NCBI GenBank assembly: GCA_013334825.1
Contig: JAAXWR010000003.1
Coordinates: 1 to 37,166 of the forward strand
Reading direction: 5' to 3'
Source: Candidatus Yonathbacteria bacterium
GTDB taxonomy: Bacteria; Patescibacteriota; Minisyncoccia; Phycocordibacterales; JACNGX01
DNA: 37,166 nt
The notes below the pieces were generated by a model, which saw only the letters and a list, made by a program, of their open reading frames with translations, was not told the DNA's origin and made no database searches. This document shows positions 1 to 7,065 of the stretch, one piece after another (the stretch's first letter is position 1; each line of letters starts with the position of its first letter). Both the position numbers and the translations under genes were made by a program.

Positions 1-138
1 AAGTTTTATGAACAACACACCTTTACCTCATACAAGGACTTGCAAAAGAAGCTCCGAATGTGGAATGATTACTACAACAATCTTGAACACTGCGGTTTGG
101 ACGGCAAAACGCCCAACGAAATGTTGGCGCATGCCTGA
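1..138 (+). CDS. Integrase-core transposase, C-terminal end (partial)
   Basis: An open frame enters from the left edge and ends with TGA at 136-138, giving 45 residues. The end reads WNDYYNNLEHCGLDGKTPNEM, which matches the usual C-terminus of IS481/IS3-like transposases with an rve integrase core: an aromatic WNxYYNNxxxH segment, then G-L-x-G-K-T-P-x-E. The catalytic DDE core lies outside the window, so family and intactness cannot be judged. It is the only plus-strand gene in the first 27 kb. No downstream terminal inverted repeat could be paired because the other end is missing. The family call is by motif memory. Confidence 0.72.
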   Translation, partial: KFYEQHTFTSYKDLQKKLRMWNDYYNNLEHCGLDGKTPNEMLAHA

Positions 139-208
139 TTACTAAACCGCCATATGTGTGTACCTAAAACACCTGTCCCGAGTTCAAGTTTGCATGTAGG
201 TGCTCAAC

Positions 209-231
209 AAAAAAAGACGGGCTCTCGCCCG
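209..231 (-). terminator. Intrinsic terminator after the 93-aa orphan
   Basis: Read on the minus strand, CGGGC-GAGA-GCCCG is a 5-bp stem with a GAGA tetraloop, followed by TCTTTTTTG. It starts at the stop codon of the minus-strand orphan at 233-514. Confidence 0.75.
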
Positions 232-232
232 C

Positions 233-514
233 CTATTCATCTGTTTTTCTCAAGACATCTCCGAAGAGACGCTCAAAATCTTTTCTCTCAGAGCTACCCT
301 TCTCACAGTTGTCGAGACAGAGTTTCGCAAGAGCAAAAACATCCTCTACACTCAACCGTGAATCAGAGAGCCCACACCTACCGTCAGGAAATACCCTACG
401 GAAACGTACTGTTTCCGTCCGAAGGAATTCATCATATTCAAACGTCGCCGCCATTCCTTTTGGAAATGTGCCCTTATCCTTATTCAAAAGGACGGTATAC
501 GGATATTGTTTCAT
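233..514 (-). CDS. Hypothetical protein, 93 aa
   Basis: I do not recognise this protein. It is a small, charged, soluble protein with no membrane segment. The N-terminal half is beta-like (KQYPYTVLLNKD, ATFEYDEF, RFRRVFPDG) and the C-terminal half looks helical (SVEDVFALAKLCLDNCEKG). The ATG at 512-514 is preferred over an in-frame GTG at 515-517. An AT-rich stretch with TATACT lies directly upstream. A clear terminator directly follows the stop, which together with the regular codon use supports a real monocistronic gene between a transposase remnant and the deaminase gene. Confidence 0.6.
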   Translation of the reverse strand: MKQYPYTVLLNKDKGTFPKGMAATFEYDEFLRTETVRFRRVFPDGRCGLSDSRLSVEDVFALAKLCLDNCEKGSSERKDFERLFGDVLRKTDE

Positions 515-622
515 CACAGTATATATATGTTGTTAGTATGACAATCTTTTCAAAGACTATCATAGTATTCAGGCTTTGCAACATCATCAAGAAACACGGC
601 ACATCAAAATAAGACTGCCTTA

Positions 623-1126
623 TTATTTCATATCTTCATACATCTCTGTTGTATCCTCAATAAGTTCAAACAAAACACCAGCTTCTTTGAACAATGCTTT
701 GCTTCGCTCTCCCGCGTGATAATCCTTGGCAGCAACAACACGCACAATACCTGCGTTTACAATCATCTTGGCACAGGTATAACACGGCGTCATCTGACAA
801 TAAAGTGTCGCACCCTCAAGAGCAACACCAACACGAGCAGCTTGCACAATAGCATTTTGTTCCGCATGTGCGGTACGAATACAATGTCGCGACTGGGCAC
901 CATCTTCATGGAGAACTGTGTGCATTTCATGTCCAATGTCATCACAATGTAAAACACCTTCTGGCGCGCCAACATATCCCGTCGAAAGAATGCGCTTATT
1001 TTTCACAATAACTGCACCCGAACGACCTCTATCACACGTGGAGCGGGCACCCGCCATGCGCATAATGCCAAGAAAATATTCATCCCATGAAGGGCGTTTT
1101 TTTGTAGTGTTGTTTGTGTGCATCAT
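623..1126 (-). CDS. dCMP deaminase / ComEB-type zinc deaminase
   Basis: This is a cytidine/deoxycytidylate deaminase-family enzyme, expected to convert dCMP to dUMP and feed dTMP synthesis. The zinc site is visible: T-A-H-A-E-Q-N (His ligand and catalytic Glu) and later M-T-P-C-Y-T-C-A-K (two Cys ligands). The N-terminal RPSWDEYFLGIMRMAGARSTCDR and the GYVGAP segment are typical of ComEB/dCMP deaminases, as is the length of about 167 aa. The frame stays open upstream to a TTG at 1180, but homologues begin near the PSWDEYF block, so I place the start at the ATG pair at 1126/1123. No Shine-Dalgarno sequence is visible. Substrate specificity within the family is inferred. Confidence 0.88.
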   Translation of the reverse strand: MMHTNNTTKKRPSWDEYFLGIMRMAGARSTCDRGRSGAVIVKNKRILSTGYVGAPEGVLHCDDIGHEMHTVLHEDGAQSRHCIRTAHAEQNAIVQAARVGVALEGATLYCQMTPCYTCAKMIVNAGIVRVVAAKDYHAGERSKALFKEAGVLFELIEDTTEMYEDMK

Positions 1127-1183
1127 ATCATGTATGGCAACACGGAACACATATTTTGAAATATCAGAATACAAAAACAACAG

Positions 1184-1208
1184 AGCGGGACAAAATGCCC
1201 GCCCCGCT
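1184..1208 (-). terminator. Bidirectional hairpin terminator downstream of rplK
   Basis: AGCGGG (1184-1189) pairs with CCCGCT (1203-1208). Minus-strand reading runs into CTGTTGTTTTTG and plus-strand reading into GTTTTTC, so either direction could be terminated. It separates rplK from the deaminase gene. Confidence 0.6.
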
Positions 1209-1214
1209 GTTTTT

Positions 1215-1286
1215 CTATTTCAGTTTGTCCGCCATTCTCAGAACTTCGTTAATCTTCTTCTGTGAAGTTCCGCGTAGAGTCCGCAT
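1215..1286 (-). CDS. Possible 23-codon ORF after rplK
   Basis: A short frame follows the rplK stop and ends before the hairpin. It would encode a basic, helix-like peptide (MRTLRGTSQKKINEVLRMAD...). It occupies the place where rplA normally follows rplK. No ribosome binding site is visible. It may equally be a remnant of coding sequence or chance. Confidence 0.2.
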   Translation of the reverse strand: MRTLRGTSQKKINEVLRMADKLK

Positions 1287-1299
1287 CGTGTCCGCGTGT

Positions 1300-1722
1300 C
1301 TACTTTACTTCCACTCCCATGGAGCGTGCTGTTCCTTCAATGATACGCATTGCGGCATCAATATCGGCAGCATTTAAGTCTGCCATCTTACGTTCAGCAA
1401 TATCGCGTACTTGCGCTTTGGTAATGGATCCTGCTTTTTTTGTTGCATTCTTACCTGAACCCTTTTCAATACCTGCTGCTTTCTTGATAAGAGAAGACGC
1501 GGGTGGGGTCTTTAAGATAAAATCAAACGTGCGGTCTTCATAGACATTGATTTCAACTGGGATAATATCATTTCCCATGTCGCGTGTACGTTCGTTGAAT
1601 TGATTCACAAATTCACCAATCGCTACGCCCGCTTGTCCAAGCGCCGGACCAAGTGGAGGAGCGGGAGTCGCCTTACCAGCGATTGCTTGCACCTTTACTT
1701 TTTTGAGGATTTTTTTTGCCAT
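1300..1722 (-). CDS. rplK: 50S ribosomal protein L11
   Basis: L11 binds the GTPase-associated region of 23S rRNA. All 140 residues align with the family: N-terminal [23 protein letters not shown], the linker region around FVNQFNERT, and a C-terminal rRNA-binding domain ending in [14 protein letters not shown]. The length is normal. The gene follows nusG and secE on the same strand, the conserved bacterial order, but the nusG end is followed by a strong hairpin and the L11 start by a CTAAC-rich repeat region, so L11 may be transcribed separately. The usual partner rplA is not downstream. No Shine-Dalgarno sequence precedes the ATG. Confidence 0.97.
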   Translation of the reverse strand: MAKKILKKVKVQAIAGKATPAPPLGPALGQAGVAIGEFVNQFNERTRDMGNDIIPVEINVYEDRTFDFILKTPPASSLIKKAAGIEKGSGKNATKKAGSITKAQVRDIAERKMADLNAADIDAAMRIIEGTARSMGVEVK

Positions 1723-1733
1723 GGTTAGTGTGT

Positions 1734-1797
1734 TAGGAGGTTAGTAAGTTAGGAGATTAGGAGGTTAGTATGTTAGGGGGTTAGGAGGTTAGTATGC
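1734..1797 (+). repeat. Degenerate GTTAGGAGGTTAGTA tandem repeat
   Basis: About 60 bp just before the L11 start codon consist of variants of GTTAGGAGGTTAGTA. On the L11 mRNA strand this reads as CTAACCTCC repeats, which copy the anti-Shine-Dalgarno sequence instead of pairing with it. Similar tracts lie next to the starts at 6873, 18823 and 33275. Confidence 0.8.
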
Positions 1798-1975
1798 GAG
1801 TAAAACGAAAATAACAAAGAAATGAGCAGATGCGAAAGGGGCGTAACAATTCCCACTCTTGGGGACCCTTTCATTCATTCCTTTAAGAAGCTTTGATACA
1901 ATACCTTATATTCGATTTCTCCGCAAGTGAAACAAAAAGCCCTTCGGGTATATGACGAAATGGCGTACGAACAAA
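1798..1975. other. Leader region of rplK, no clear gene
   Basis: The stretch holds an imperfect inverted repeat (GAAAGGG near 1837, CCCTTTC near 1866). A 29-codon minus-strand frame at 1789-1878 starts MNERVPKSGN and has a hydrophobic C-terminus; it could be a leader peptide but has weak support. I see no convincing promoter. Confidence 0.3.
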
Positions 1976-2001
1976 GCGTGGCGGACTTTCGTCCGCCACG
2001 C
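1976..2001 (-). terminator. Strong hairpin after nusG
   Basis: GCGTGGCGGAC and GTCCGCCACGC form a perfect 11-bp stem with a TTTC loop, 42 bp after the nusG stop. The minus-strand tail TTTGTTCG is only weakly U-rich. Confidence 0.6.
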
Positions 2002-2042
2002 TTTCTCTTACATCATGCTGCAAAAAGTTTCTCCTTTATGTT

Positions 2043-2588
2043 TTAAATCTTCTTAATCTGAAGGAAATCGAGTTCCACTGATGTTTCGCGACCAAACATG
2101 GAAACCATCACCTTAATCTTACCGCGCACATCATCAACCTCACTGACGGTTCCTTCAAATTCTTTGAACGGCCCATCAGTAACAATCACCGGATCACCTA
2201 CGGACAGATCAATGGTGTGGCGTGTGTCAGATCCTGCCATACGCGCGAAGAGTGCATCAATTTCTTCTTTGGCAACAGGTACCGGACGAGTTCCTGCCCC
2301 AATAAATCCCGTCACGCGTGGGGTATTGCGTACCACATACCACGATTCATCATCAACCGTCATGTCCACAAGCACATATCCGGGATAAATTTTTTCTTCG
2401 ACCTCAACGCGCTTCCCTCCCTTTACCTTGAATGTTTTTTCCACTGGAATCACAACATTGAAAATCTTGTCTTCCATGCCGAGCGACTCTATACGCTGAC
2501 GAAGGTTGCGTTCAACTGCATTTTCATATCCAACATAGGTATGAATCGCATACCAATTGCGTCCTCGTTCTACATCTTGTTTTGCCAT
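2043..2588 (-). CDS. nusG: Transcription termination/antitermination protein NusG
   Basis: NusG binds RNA polymerase through its NGN domain and links it to Rho or to ribosomal protein uS10 through its KOW domain. The NGN domain covers about residues 10-115 (RNWYAIHTYVGYENAVERNL, YPGYVLVDM, W-Y-V-V-R-N-T-P-x-V-T-G-F-I-G). The KOW domain covers about 125-181 (GDPVIVTDGPFKEFEGTVSEVD, MFGRETSVELDFLQIKKI). The 181-residue length is normal. It lies 51 nt after secE on the same strand, the canonical secE-nusG pair, and is followed by a hairpin terminator. There is no clear Shine-Dalgarno sequence. Confidence 0.97.
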   Translation of the reverse strand: MAKQDVERGRNWYAIHTYVGYENAVERNLRQRIESLGMEDKIFNVVIPVEKTFKVKGGKRVEVEEKIYPGYVLVDMTVDDESWYVVRNTPRVTGFIGAGTRPVPVAKEEIDALFARMAGSDTRHTIDLSVGDPVIVTDGPFKEFEGTVSEVDDVRGKIKVMVSMFGRETSVELDFLQIKKI

Positions 2589-2639
2589 AATGTGTATGTC
2601 TAGGGTAATGCCGATACATCGACATATGCGAATAATATA

Positions 2640-2825
2640 TTAACGGGACAAGATATACGTATCCATGAGATACGTAAAAAGTGCATCGAACAATCCCAAA
2701 TAGTACGCGACCGCGAATGCAATCACGACAACCATCACGGTATAGGAAATTGCCTGACGCTTGGTCGGCCAACTAACGTGCTTCATTTCGGCACGTACGT
2801 CTTTTAAATAGTTTGTTCCTTTCAT
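2640..2825 (-). CDS. secE: Preprotein translocase subunit SecE
   Basis: SecE is the single-pass gamma subunit of the SecYEG channel. The 61-residue product has the expected form: an amphipathic N-terminal helix (YLKDVRAEMKHVSWPTKRQ, with the W-P-T-K/R signature) followed by one membrane helix (VMVVVIAFAVAYYLGLFDALF). The frame is open to a further ATG at 2858, but the extra residues MPFYSFLFISF are unlike SecE, so I use the ATG at 2823-2825. Position before nusG supports the call. Confidence 0.93.
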   Translation of the reverse strand: MKGTNYLKDVRAEMKHVSWPTKRQAISYTVMVVVIAFAVAYYLGLFDALFTYLMDTYILSR

Positions 2826-2863
2826 AAAAGAAATGAATAAAAATGAATAAAAAGGCATTTTTA

Positions 2864-2881
2864 AAAGGCCTCGCGGCCTTT
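2864..2881 (-). terminator. Hairpin between the 142-aa membrane protein and secE
   Basis: AAAGGCC (2864-2870) and GGCCTTT (2875-2881) form a 7-bp stem with a TCGC loop. Minus-strand reading continues TTAAAAATG, so the U-tract is short. It could end the upstream gene or lie in a secE leader. Confidence 0.45.
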
Positions 2882-2967
2882 CGATATTTCAATCATACTC
2901 CTTCCCCCAAAAAAGTCAACGGGCATGCTATGCCAACAAAAAAGCGCGGTTTCCCGACGCTTTACTA

Positions 2968-3396
2968 TCATTTCCTCCATAAACTATGCCAAAAGTTCAC
3001 TGTCACAGAAAAATTTATGCGGAGCATTTCTCCAACTGATGAAAAAAACATCGGCACTACACCTTCTGCCCATCCATAACCAAGAACGATACCGATGACA
3101 CAGACAACACCTAAAATCCAGAAACTCCCACCGTCAAACTCAACAGACGGTCCTGGCATCCATCCTCCTCGACCATTCCAATCAAAAATAAGTTTATCCT
3201 TGAACAGAAAAGAGAGTACCACAGAGAGAGAAAAAACAGCAATACTTACGACGATAACACCCTCAACAACAAGGTGTAATCCCATAAAAAATCCAGGGAT
3301 ACCAACTACGAGTCCAAGGAAAATCACATGGAGAAGCGGCACGAACAGATAAATTGCAATGAGCAAAATATTCGAAAAGATCGACGGAGATTTCAT
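2968..3396 (-). CDS. Hypothetical four-helix membrane protein
   Basis: I do not recognise this 142-aa protein. Hydropathy by eye suggests four membrane segments: about residues 8-27, 29-48, 49-66 and 92-110. A hydrophilic loop (KDKLIFDWNGRGGWMPGPSVEF) lies between the third and fourth. The topology and small size resemble many uncharacterised CPR inner-membrane proteins. It sits between secE and another small membrane protein and is probably transcribed alone, given hairpins and gaps on both sides. Confidence 0.6.
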   Translation of the reverse strand: MKSPSIFSNILLIAIYLFVPLLHVIFLGLVVGIPGFFMGLHLVVEGVIVVSIAVFSLSVVLSFLFKDKLIFDWNGRGGWMPGPSVEFDGGSFWILGVVCVIGIVLGYGWAEGVVPMFFSSVGEMLRINFSVTVNFWHSLWRK

Positions 3397-3535
3397 TTGA
3401 TAAATTGTTTTTATTATTGGAAACTATAGTAACTTTCGAGATACTAAACCTTATAAAGTGGTTTGTCAATAATAGTCAATGGTAACTTTATTTTAGGGCG
3501 TAAAAATACTGAGTAACAAATATAACCAACAAACA

Positions 3536-4021
3536 CTACATCGTCCTAGTCGCGCGTGTACGGAAGACAAGAAGAAGTGCCCAGAAAAACGCAAGCGCAA
3601 AAAGTGTCGCGCCATGCAGACATGGATCTTCGACGGGAATATGGGAGCCCTCAATAACACATCCGTCAGTATTCATCCATTGCACCATATTGACTGCACG
3701 AAGTCCGGTAAACCCCCAAGCAAGAAGCGAAGACCCACCGAGCATCCATGTAAGAAATCCTTGAGAAATACTTGCATTTCCTCCACTTCGACGTTCACGA
3801 TAAATAATGAGAGACGCAATAAACAAAACAAGAAATACCCCCGCCCCGGCAAAACACGCGGACAAGACTGTTCCTCCCTGTAAACATTCCATGGGGATGT
3901 CATCTGCGCTTCCAAAATAATTAAGAAAGTCACGATACACAAACGACCACGCATACAATGCCCCCGAAAGAAGTATCGTGGACTGGGTGAGCCAAAAAAG
4001 AGATGTGGGACGAAGAGACAT
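3536..4021 (-). CDS. Hypothetical four-helix membrane protein with paired cysteines
   Basis: This 161-aa protein has four hydrophobic segments (about 9-27, 53-72, 88-108, 137-155). Two outside loops carry cysteines: ADDIPMECLQGG between helices 1 and 2, and TDGCVIEGSHIPVEDPCLHG between helices 3 and 4. That layout, with loop cysteines before membrane helices, recalls small vitamin-K-epoxide-reductase-like or DoxX-like proteins, but no family signature is certain. It is a lone minus-strand gene preceded by a GTTGCGA triplet repeat. Function unknown. Confidence 0.6.
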   Translation of the reverse strand: MSLRPTSLFWLTQSTILLSGALYAWSFVYRDFLNYFGSADDIPMECLQGGTVLSACFAGAGVFLVLFIASLIIYRERRSGGNASISQGFLTWMLGGSSLLAWGFTGLRAVNMVQWMNTDGCVIEGSHIPVEDPCLHGATLFALAFFWALLLVFRTRATRTM

Positions 4022-4022
4022 A

Positions 4023-4046
4023 GTTGCGAGTTGCGAGTTGCGAGTT
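4023..4046 (+). repeat. GTTGCGA tandem repeat, three copies
   Basis: Three exact copies of the 7-mer GTTGCGA (4023-4043) plus GTT sit immediately upstream of a minus-strand start codon. A 7-bp unit can expand or shrink by slippage and change the leader length of that gene. Nothing else is seen between here and 4238. Confidence 0.85.
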
Positions 4047-4238
4047 AATAATTATCAGATGGATATGTTATTGTCAATTTTTCCTCTGTGCTTCATTACC
4101 TTATCCAAAGCACCAAATAACAACTACCAAATCACAAGCAAATCTCAATCGTCAATCGTCAAAACCTTGCTTTAGATATTGGATTTTTGACCCAATCCAC
4201 TTCTTGAAAAAGGACGGATTCGCACAAGATATGATAGC

Positions 4239-4472
4239 TTATTTATCAGAACTATCTTGAGATTTAGGATGAGATGTTTCCTTACCTCTGTGAGAAGGAA
4301 CAACAAATACCGTCACAATATACGCAATAACTCCTGGGAAAAATCCCGTAAGCATGGTGATAATAACCCAAAGGACACGAAACATCACCGGATCAACGTC
4401 GGTGTATTCACCCAGCCCACCACACACACCAGCAAACACTTTATTATCATCACTTCGAAAAAGTCTCTTCAT
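4239..4472 (-). CDS. PspC-domain membrane protein
   Basis: The 77-residue product is a minimal PspC domain: KRLFRSDDNKVFAGVCGGLGEYTDVDPVMFRVLWVIITMLTGF carries the signature F-x-G-V-C-G-G-L-x-E-Y plus D-P-x-x-x-R-x-x-W, followed by one to two membrane helices. PspC proteins of enterobacteria regulate phage-shock envelope stress; stand-alone PspC domains are common in small-genome bacteria with unknown roles. The frame is open upstream for 64 more residues, but those overlap a palindromic repeat. The ATG at 4470-4472 has TATACT 7 nt before it, so it is the preferred, probably leaderless, start. Confidence 0.88.
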   Translation of the reverse strand: MKRLFRSDDNKVFAGVCGGLGEYTDVDPVMFRVLWVIITMLTGFFPGVIAYIVTVFVVPSHRGKETSHPKSQDSSDK

Positions 4473-4479
4473 AATACAT

Positions 4480-4485
4480 AGTATA
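4480..4485 (-). promoter_or_regulatory. -10 hexamer of the PspC gene
   Basis: TATACT ends 7 nt before the ATG at 4472, implying an mRNA that begins at or next to the start codon. Confidence 0.65.
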
Positions 4486-4563
4486 AAAAATGAATATACC
4501 CTTATCGTAACACTGTAAACGACTCGCGTCCACGGAACAATATATTGCAAGTTGTTAGTTTTC

Positions 4564-4700
4564 AGTTTCAAGGAAGACGACTCGAGTACTTCGCGGTTTT
4601 CCTCATCTCTCGAAACTTGTCCGCCGAGCCCTTTCTTAAGAAAGGGCTCGGCGGACCCGCACAATCCGCATAGCGGATATGTTGCGGGAAACTTGAAACT
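4564..4700. repeat. Nested palindromic element with inverted ends
   Basis: AGTTTCAAG (4564-4572) and CTTGAAACT (4692-4700) are inverted ends. Inside is a perfect 38-bp palindrome with no loop (4619-4656, arms of 19 bp meeting at CTTAAG), followed by a second nested inverted repeat (CCGCA ... TGCGG outside, ATCCGC-ATA-GCGGAT inside, 4657-4687). A related hairpin occurs at 34233-34260. It could act as a terminator for the minus-strand gene at 4706 or be a small miniature mobile element. Confidence 0.75.
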
Positions 4701-4705
4701 CCCAT

Positions 4706-5212
4706 CTACACATTCCTACTATCATATGCCCAATGGAGAAGGGCTTGCTTCTGTTTGAGACGGCAGTGCGTATCACCATGACGACAATTTTTCACAACGG
4801 CATCAAGGTGCCGACGAAATGCTTTCCAGCGTTTGATTTGCCTGTCATCATCAGGATGTCGCCGTCCCACATAATAGCGGCAATACCACTGAAACCACCC
4901 CCGTGGGTCATCAGGGTGTATCCACCCTTTTTCTCGCCACACAGACAAAGGCTGACTGGCATTCACACCAAAAAAATTGAGCATCGCGTCATGTTTCTCA
5001 TGACAAAGTTTTGCATGGGTGAACCAATCATCAGGAAACTCGTCTCGACAATCCGTCATATATTTTCCACCAAAGACACCAAGTGCAAGCATCTCCTTGG
5101 GAGACAAGTCAGGAGTAAAATCCGCGCGAAAATTCTTCCCCGCAGGCTCCGTGAGTATATAGTGATACCCATGTTGCATGATATCATTGACGATGATTGT
5201 CGTATTTTTCAT
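4706..5212 (-). CDS. Conserved hypothetical protein coupled to the Pif1-like helicase
   Basis: I do not recognise a named family for this 168-aa protein. It is soluble, rich in Trp, His, Cys and Asp, and contains a striking block: G-W-F-Q-W-Y-C-R-Y-Y-V-G-R-R-H-P-D-D-D-R-Q-I-K-R-W. Other potential ligand residues are in KYMTDCRDEFP and HAKLCHEKHD. Similar hypothetical proteins with the WFQWYxRYYxGRR motif are, as far as I recall, found in both bacteria and plants. The start overlaps the stop of the helicase gene as ATGA, so the two are translationally coupled and may work together. Confidence 0.7.
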   Translation of the reverse strand: MKNTTIIVNDIMQHGYHYILTEPAGKNFRADFTPDLSPKEMLALGVFGGKYMTDCRDEFPDDWFTHAKLCHEKHDAMLNFFGVNASQPLSVWREKGWIHPDDPRGWFQWYCRYYVGRRHPDDDRQIKRWKAFRRHLDAVVKNCRHGDTHCRLKQKQALLHWAYDSRNV

Positions 5213-6873
5213 AATTCCTTGGTTTCTTTCTTCTGATACTGCGGGTCTGGCTCAATGAGTCCATGCATTTCGAGACGTGCACGAATACTCCCTGGCTGAC
5301 GCCCAAAGAGATGTGGAAGTTCTTCAAGGGTCTTTCCTTCTTTAAAAAGGTTAATGAGATTGATATCGTCTTCGGGCTTCCATGGACGATACGCGTTTGG
5401 AAACGTTTCGCGGAGTTTCGCCAATCGCTCGTTCCAATCACTTTTTTCATCACCATCTTTTTCTTTTTTCTTTTTAGCCAACCGCGACTTGTCGCGGTTT
5501 AGGCTTTTCTTCGCCAGTACTCCCCCGCTCGCCAAAATAAAGTTATCATACATCTCTTTCAGTTCCTCCTGTGACAATGCCGAAAATCCTGCTTCCGCAT
5601 CCGCAGATATTGTCCGAAACCGTTCATCATCGGCAAGCACATCTGGATGCACTTGAAACGCACGTTCGTTATACCCCAAAAGAAACACCCCCGATAATCG
5701 GCGCACACGCGAAAGAGCAACATACCCTTGTCCATATTCAAATATCTGCGACAAATCCATCACTGCCTCATCCATACTCATACCCTGACTTTTGTGTACG
5801 GTAATCGCCCACGCGAGGCGAAGTGGTACTTGCTCTACCGACGCAAGCATTCTCCCATCTTCAACAACCGACCATTCCACCGGCTCCGCGGTTATTGTTG
5901 TCCCATCTTTTGTACGCACCATCGGATACTCAGAAAACGCATCAAAACCAATTACTTCTCCTGTCGTTCCGTTTACATATGCGCCGTTCTGGTCATTTTT
6001 TGTGAACATCACTTTAGCACCTTGTTTGAGTTTAAGTTCCGCGGGCGACAGACATCCTTTTTTGAGCGCTTCCACAACAGCTCCTTTTCCCCGTTCTTTC
6101 ATTGAAAACACATGTGTGTCTCCAGCAATACGCCCGAGCATTGTATCATTGACTCTATCCACGTCGGCGTTATGCGCGAAAAGTTTTGGCATATCATCTT
6201 CGCGCGCGTCGCGCGCGCGCATCCTCTCCTCAATATGCGCACGATGTTCGGGACCAAAGGTATTGCGCCTTATCGCAGAAAGAAGTGCGAGAAACCTTTC
6301 ATCGTCTTGACGATACTGTTCCGAAAGATAACACACGACAGGTGTCGCGCGTTTCCATGCCTGTGACTCATATGCAAAACGTGGTGGTTTTTCATCAGAA
6401 AAAAGACCATCATCCGTGGGAGCCATCCTTGATGAAGATACCGGTGGTAATTGAAAAAAGTCACCAACAAACACTACTTGCATGCCACCAAACGGTTCAG
6501 CATTTCCTCGCACTTCTCTACATACAGCGTCTACCATATCAAGCGTCTCGGGTCCAAGCATAGATACTTCATCAATAATAAGTATCTTTGTGCGCCGAAT
6601 ACGTTTGGCAACATATTCGCGTGTGGCGATGTTTTCCAAATCATACGCGGACAAAAAACGCTTCACGCCAATACCGCTCCACGAATGAATCGTGAGTCCC
6701 CCAATATGTGTCGCGGCGATTCCCGTTGACGCGGTAATGGATGGGTCAATACCATGCTCGCGCAAATACGACACATACGCATTTACTGTGTGTGTCTTGC
6801 CACTTCCCGGCTCCCCCGTCAAAAACACATTCGCACCAGTTTTCAGTATAGCGAGCGCTTGGTCTTGGGTCAT
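5209..6873 (-). CDS. Pif1-like / RecD2-like SF1B DNA helicase
   Basis: An ATP-dependent 5'-3' DNA helicase of the Pif1 group. Visible motifs are Walker A GEPGSGKTHT (about residues 20-29), Walker B/motif II IDEVSMLG (about 98-105), GGMQVVFVGDFFQLPP (motif III), SEQYRQ (motif IV region), and near residue 385 AITVHKSQGMSMDEAVMDL...YGQGYVALSRV (motifs V/VI). After the core, residues about 455-480 are a Lys-rich linker and 490-540 form a small helical domain (RPWKPEDDINLINLFKEGKTLEELPHLFGRQPGSIRARL) that looks like a helix-turn-helix DNA-binding tail. The 554 aa are consistent with CPR homologues. Its 3' end overlaps the 168-aa orphan by 4 bp. Confidence 0.92.
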   Translation of the reverse strand: MTQDQALAILKTGANVFLTGEPGSGKTHTVNAYVSYLREHGIDPSITASTGIAATHIGGLTIHSWSGIGVKRFLSAYDLENIATREYVAKRIRRTKILIIDEVSMLGPETLDMVDAVCREVRGNAEPFGGMQVVFVGDFFQLPPVSSSRMAPTDDGLFSDEKPPRFAYESQAWKRATPVVCYLSEQYRQDDERFLALLSAIRRNTFGPEHRAHIEERMRARDAREDDMPKLFAHNADVDRVNDTMLGRIAGDTHVFSMKERGKGAVVEALKKGCLSPAELKLKQGAKVMFTKNDQNGAYVNGTTGEVIGFDAFSEYPMVRTKDGTTITAEPVEWSVVEDGRMLASVEQVPLRLAWAITVHKSQGMSMDEAVMDLSQIFEYGQGYVALSRVRRLSGVFLLGYNERAFQVHPDVLADDERFRTISADAEAGFSALSQEELKEMYDNFILASGGVLAKKSLNRDKSRLAKKKKEKDGDEKSDWNERLAKLRETFPNAYRPWKPEDDINLINLFKEGKTLEELPHLFGRQPGSIRARLEMHGLIEPDPQYQKKETKEL

Positions 6874-6884
6874 AAGAATAGGAA

Positions 6885-6912
6885 AGGGGTTAGAGGAGAG
6901 AGGTTAGAGAGA
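6885..6912 (+). repeat. Short purine-rich repeat before the helicase gene
   Basis: The tract AAAGGGGTTAGAGGAGAGAG, repeated as AGGTTAGAGAG, lies just upstream of the helicase start. It is a diverged form of the GTTAGGAGGTTAG tracts at 1734, 18831 and 33298. The rest of the gap to 7065 is AT-rich with no gene seen. Confidence 0.5.
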
Positions 6913-7065
6913 AAAAACTCAACACAAGATAACTTTGCCGATGGATAAACATTTAAAAGATAATCATTTTTAATCACTTCTTTTTTGGTTTCCACAATTT
7001 ATCACTACGTTATGACACCTTGTTGGACGCAGAAGACAAACCGCATAACACGTTAAGACTTCATC

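Noticed and set aside
154-612. 152-aa plus-strand ORF
   Set aside because: It crosses the terminator and lies antisense to the more protein-like 93-aa gene; sequence is Ser/His/Pro-rich.
1837-1872. Possible autogenous ribosomal-protein leader in front of rplK
   Set aside because: Only an imperfect GAAAGGG/CCCTTTC inverted repeat is visible; no resemblance to known L11 or L10 leader structures can be shown by eye.
4473-4664. 64-codon N-terminal extension of the PspC protein
   Set aside because: It covers a palindromic repeat region and the TATACT hexamer; PspC domains begin at the chosen ATG.
5792-6310. 172-aa plus-strand ORF
   Set aside because: Shadow of the Pif1-like helicase on the other strand.
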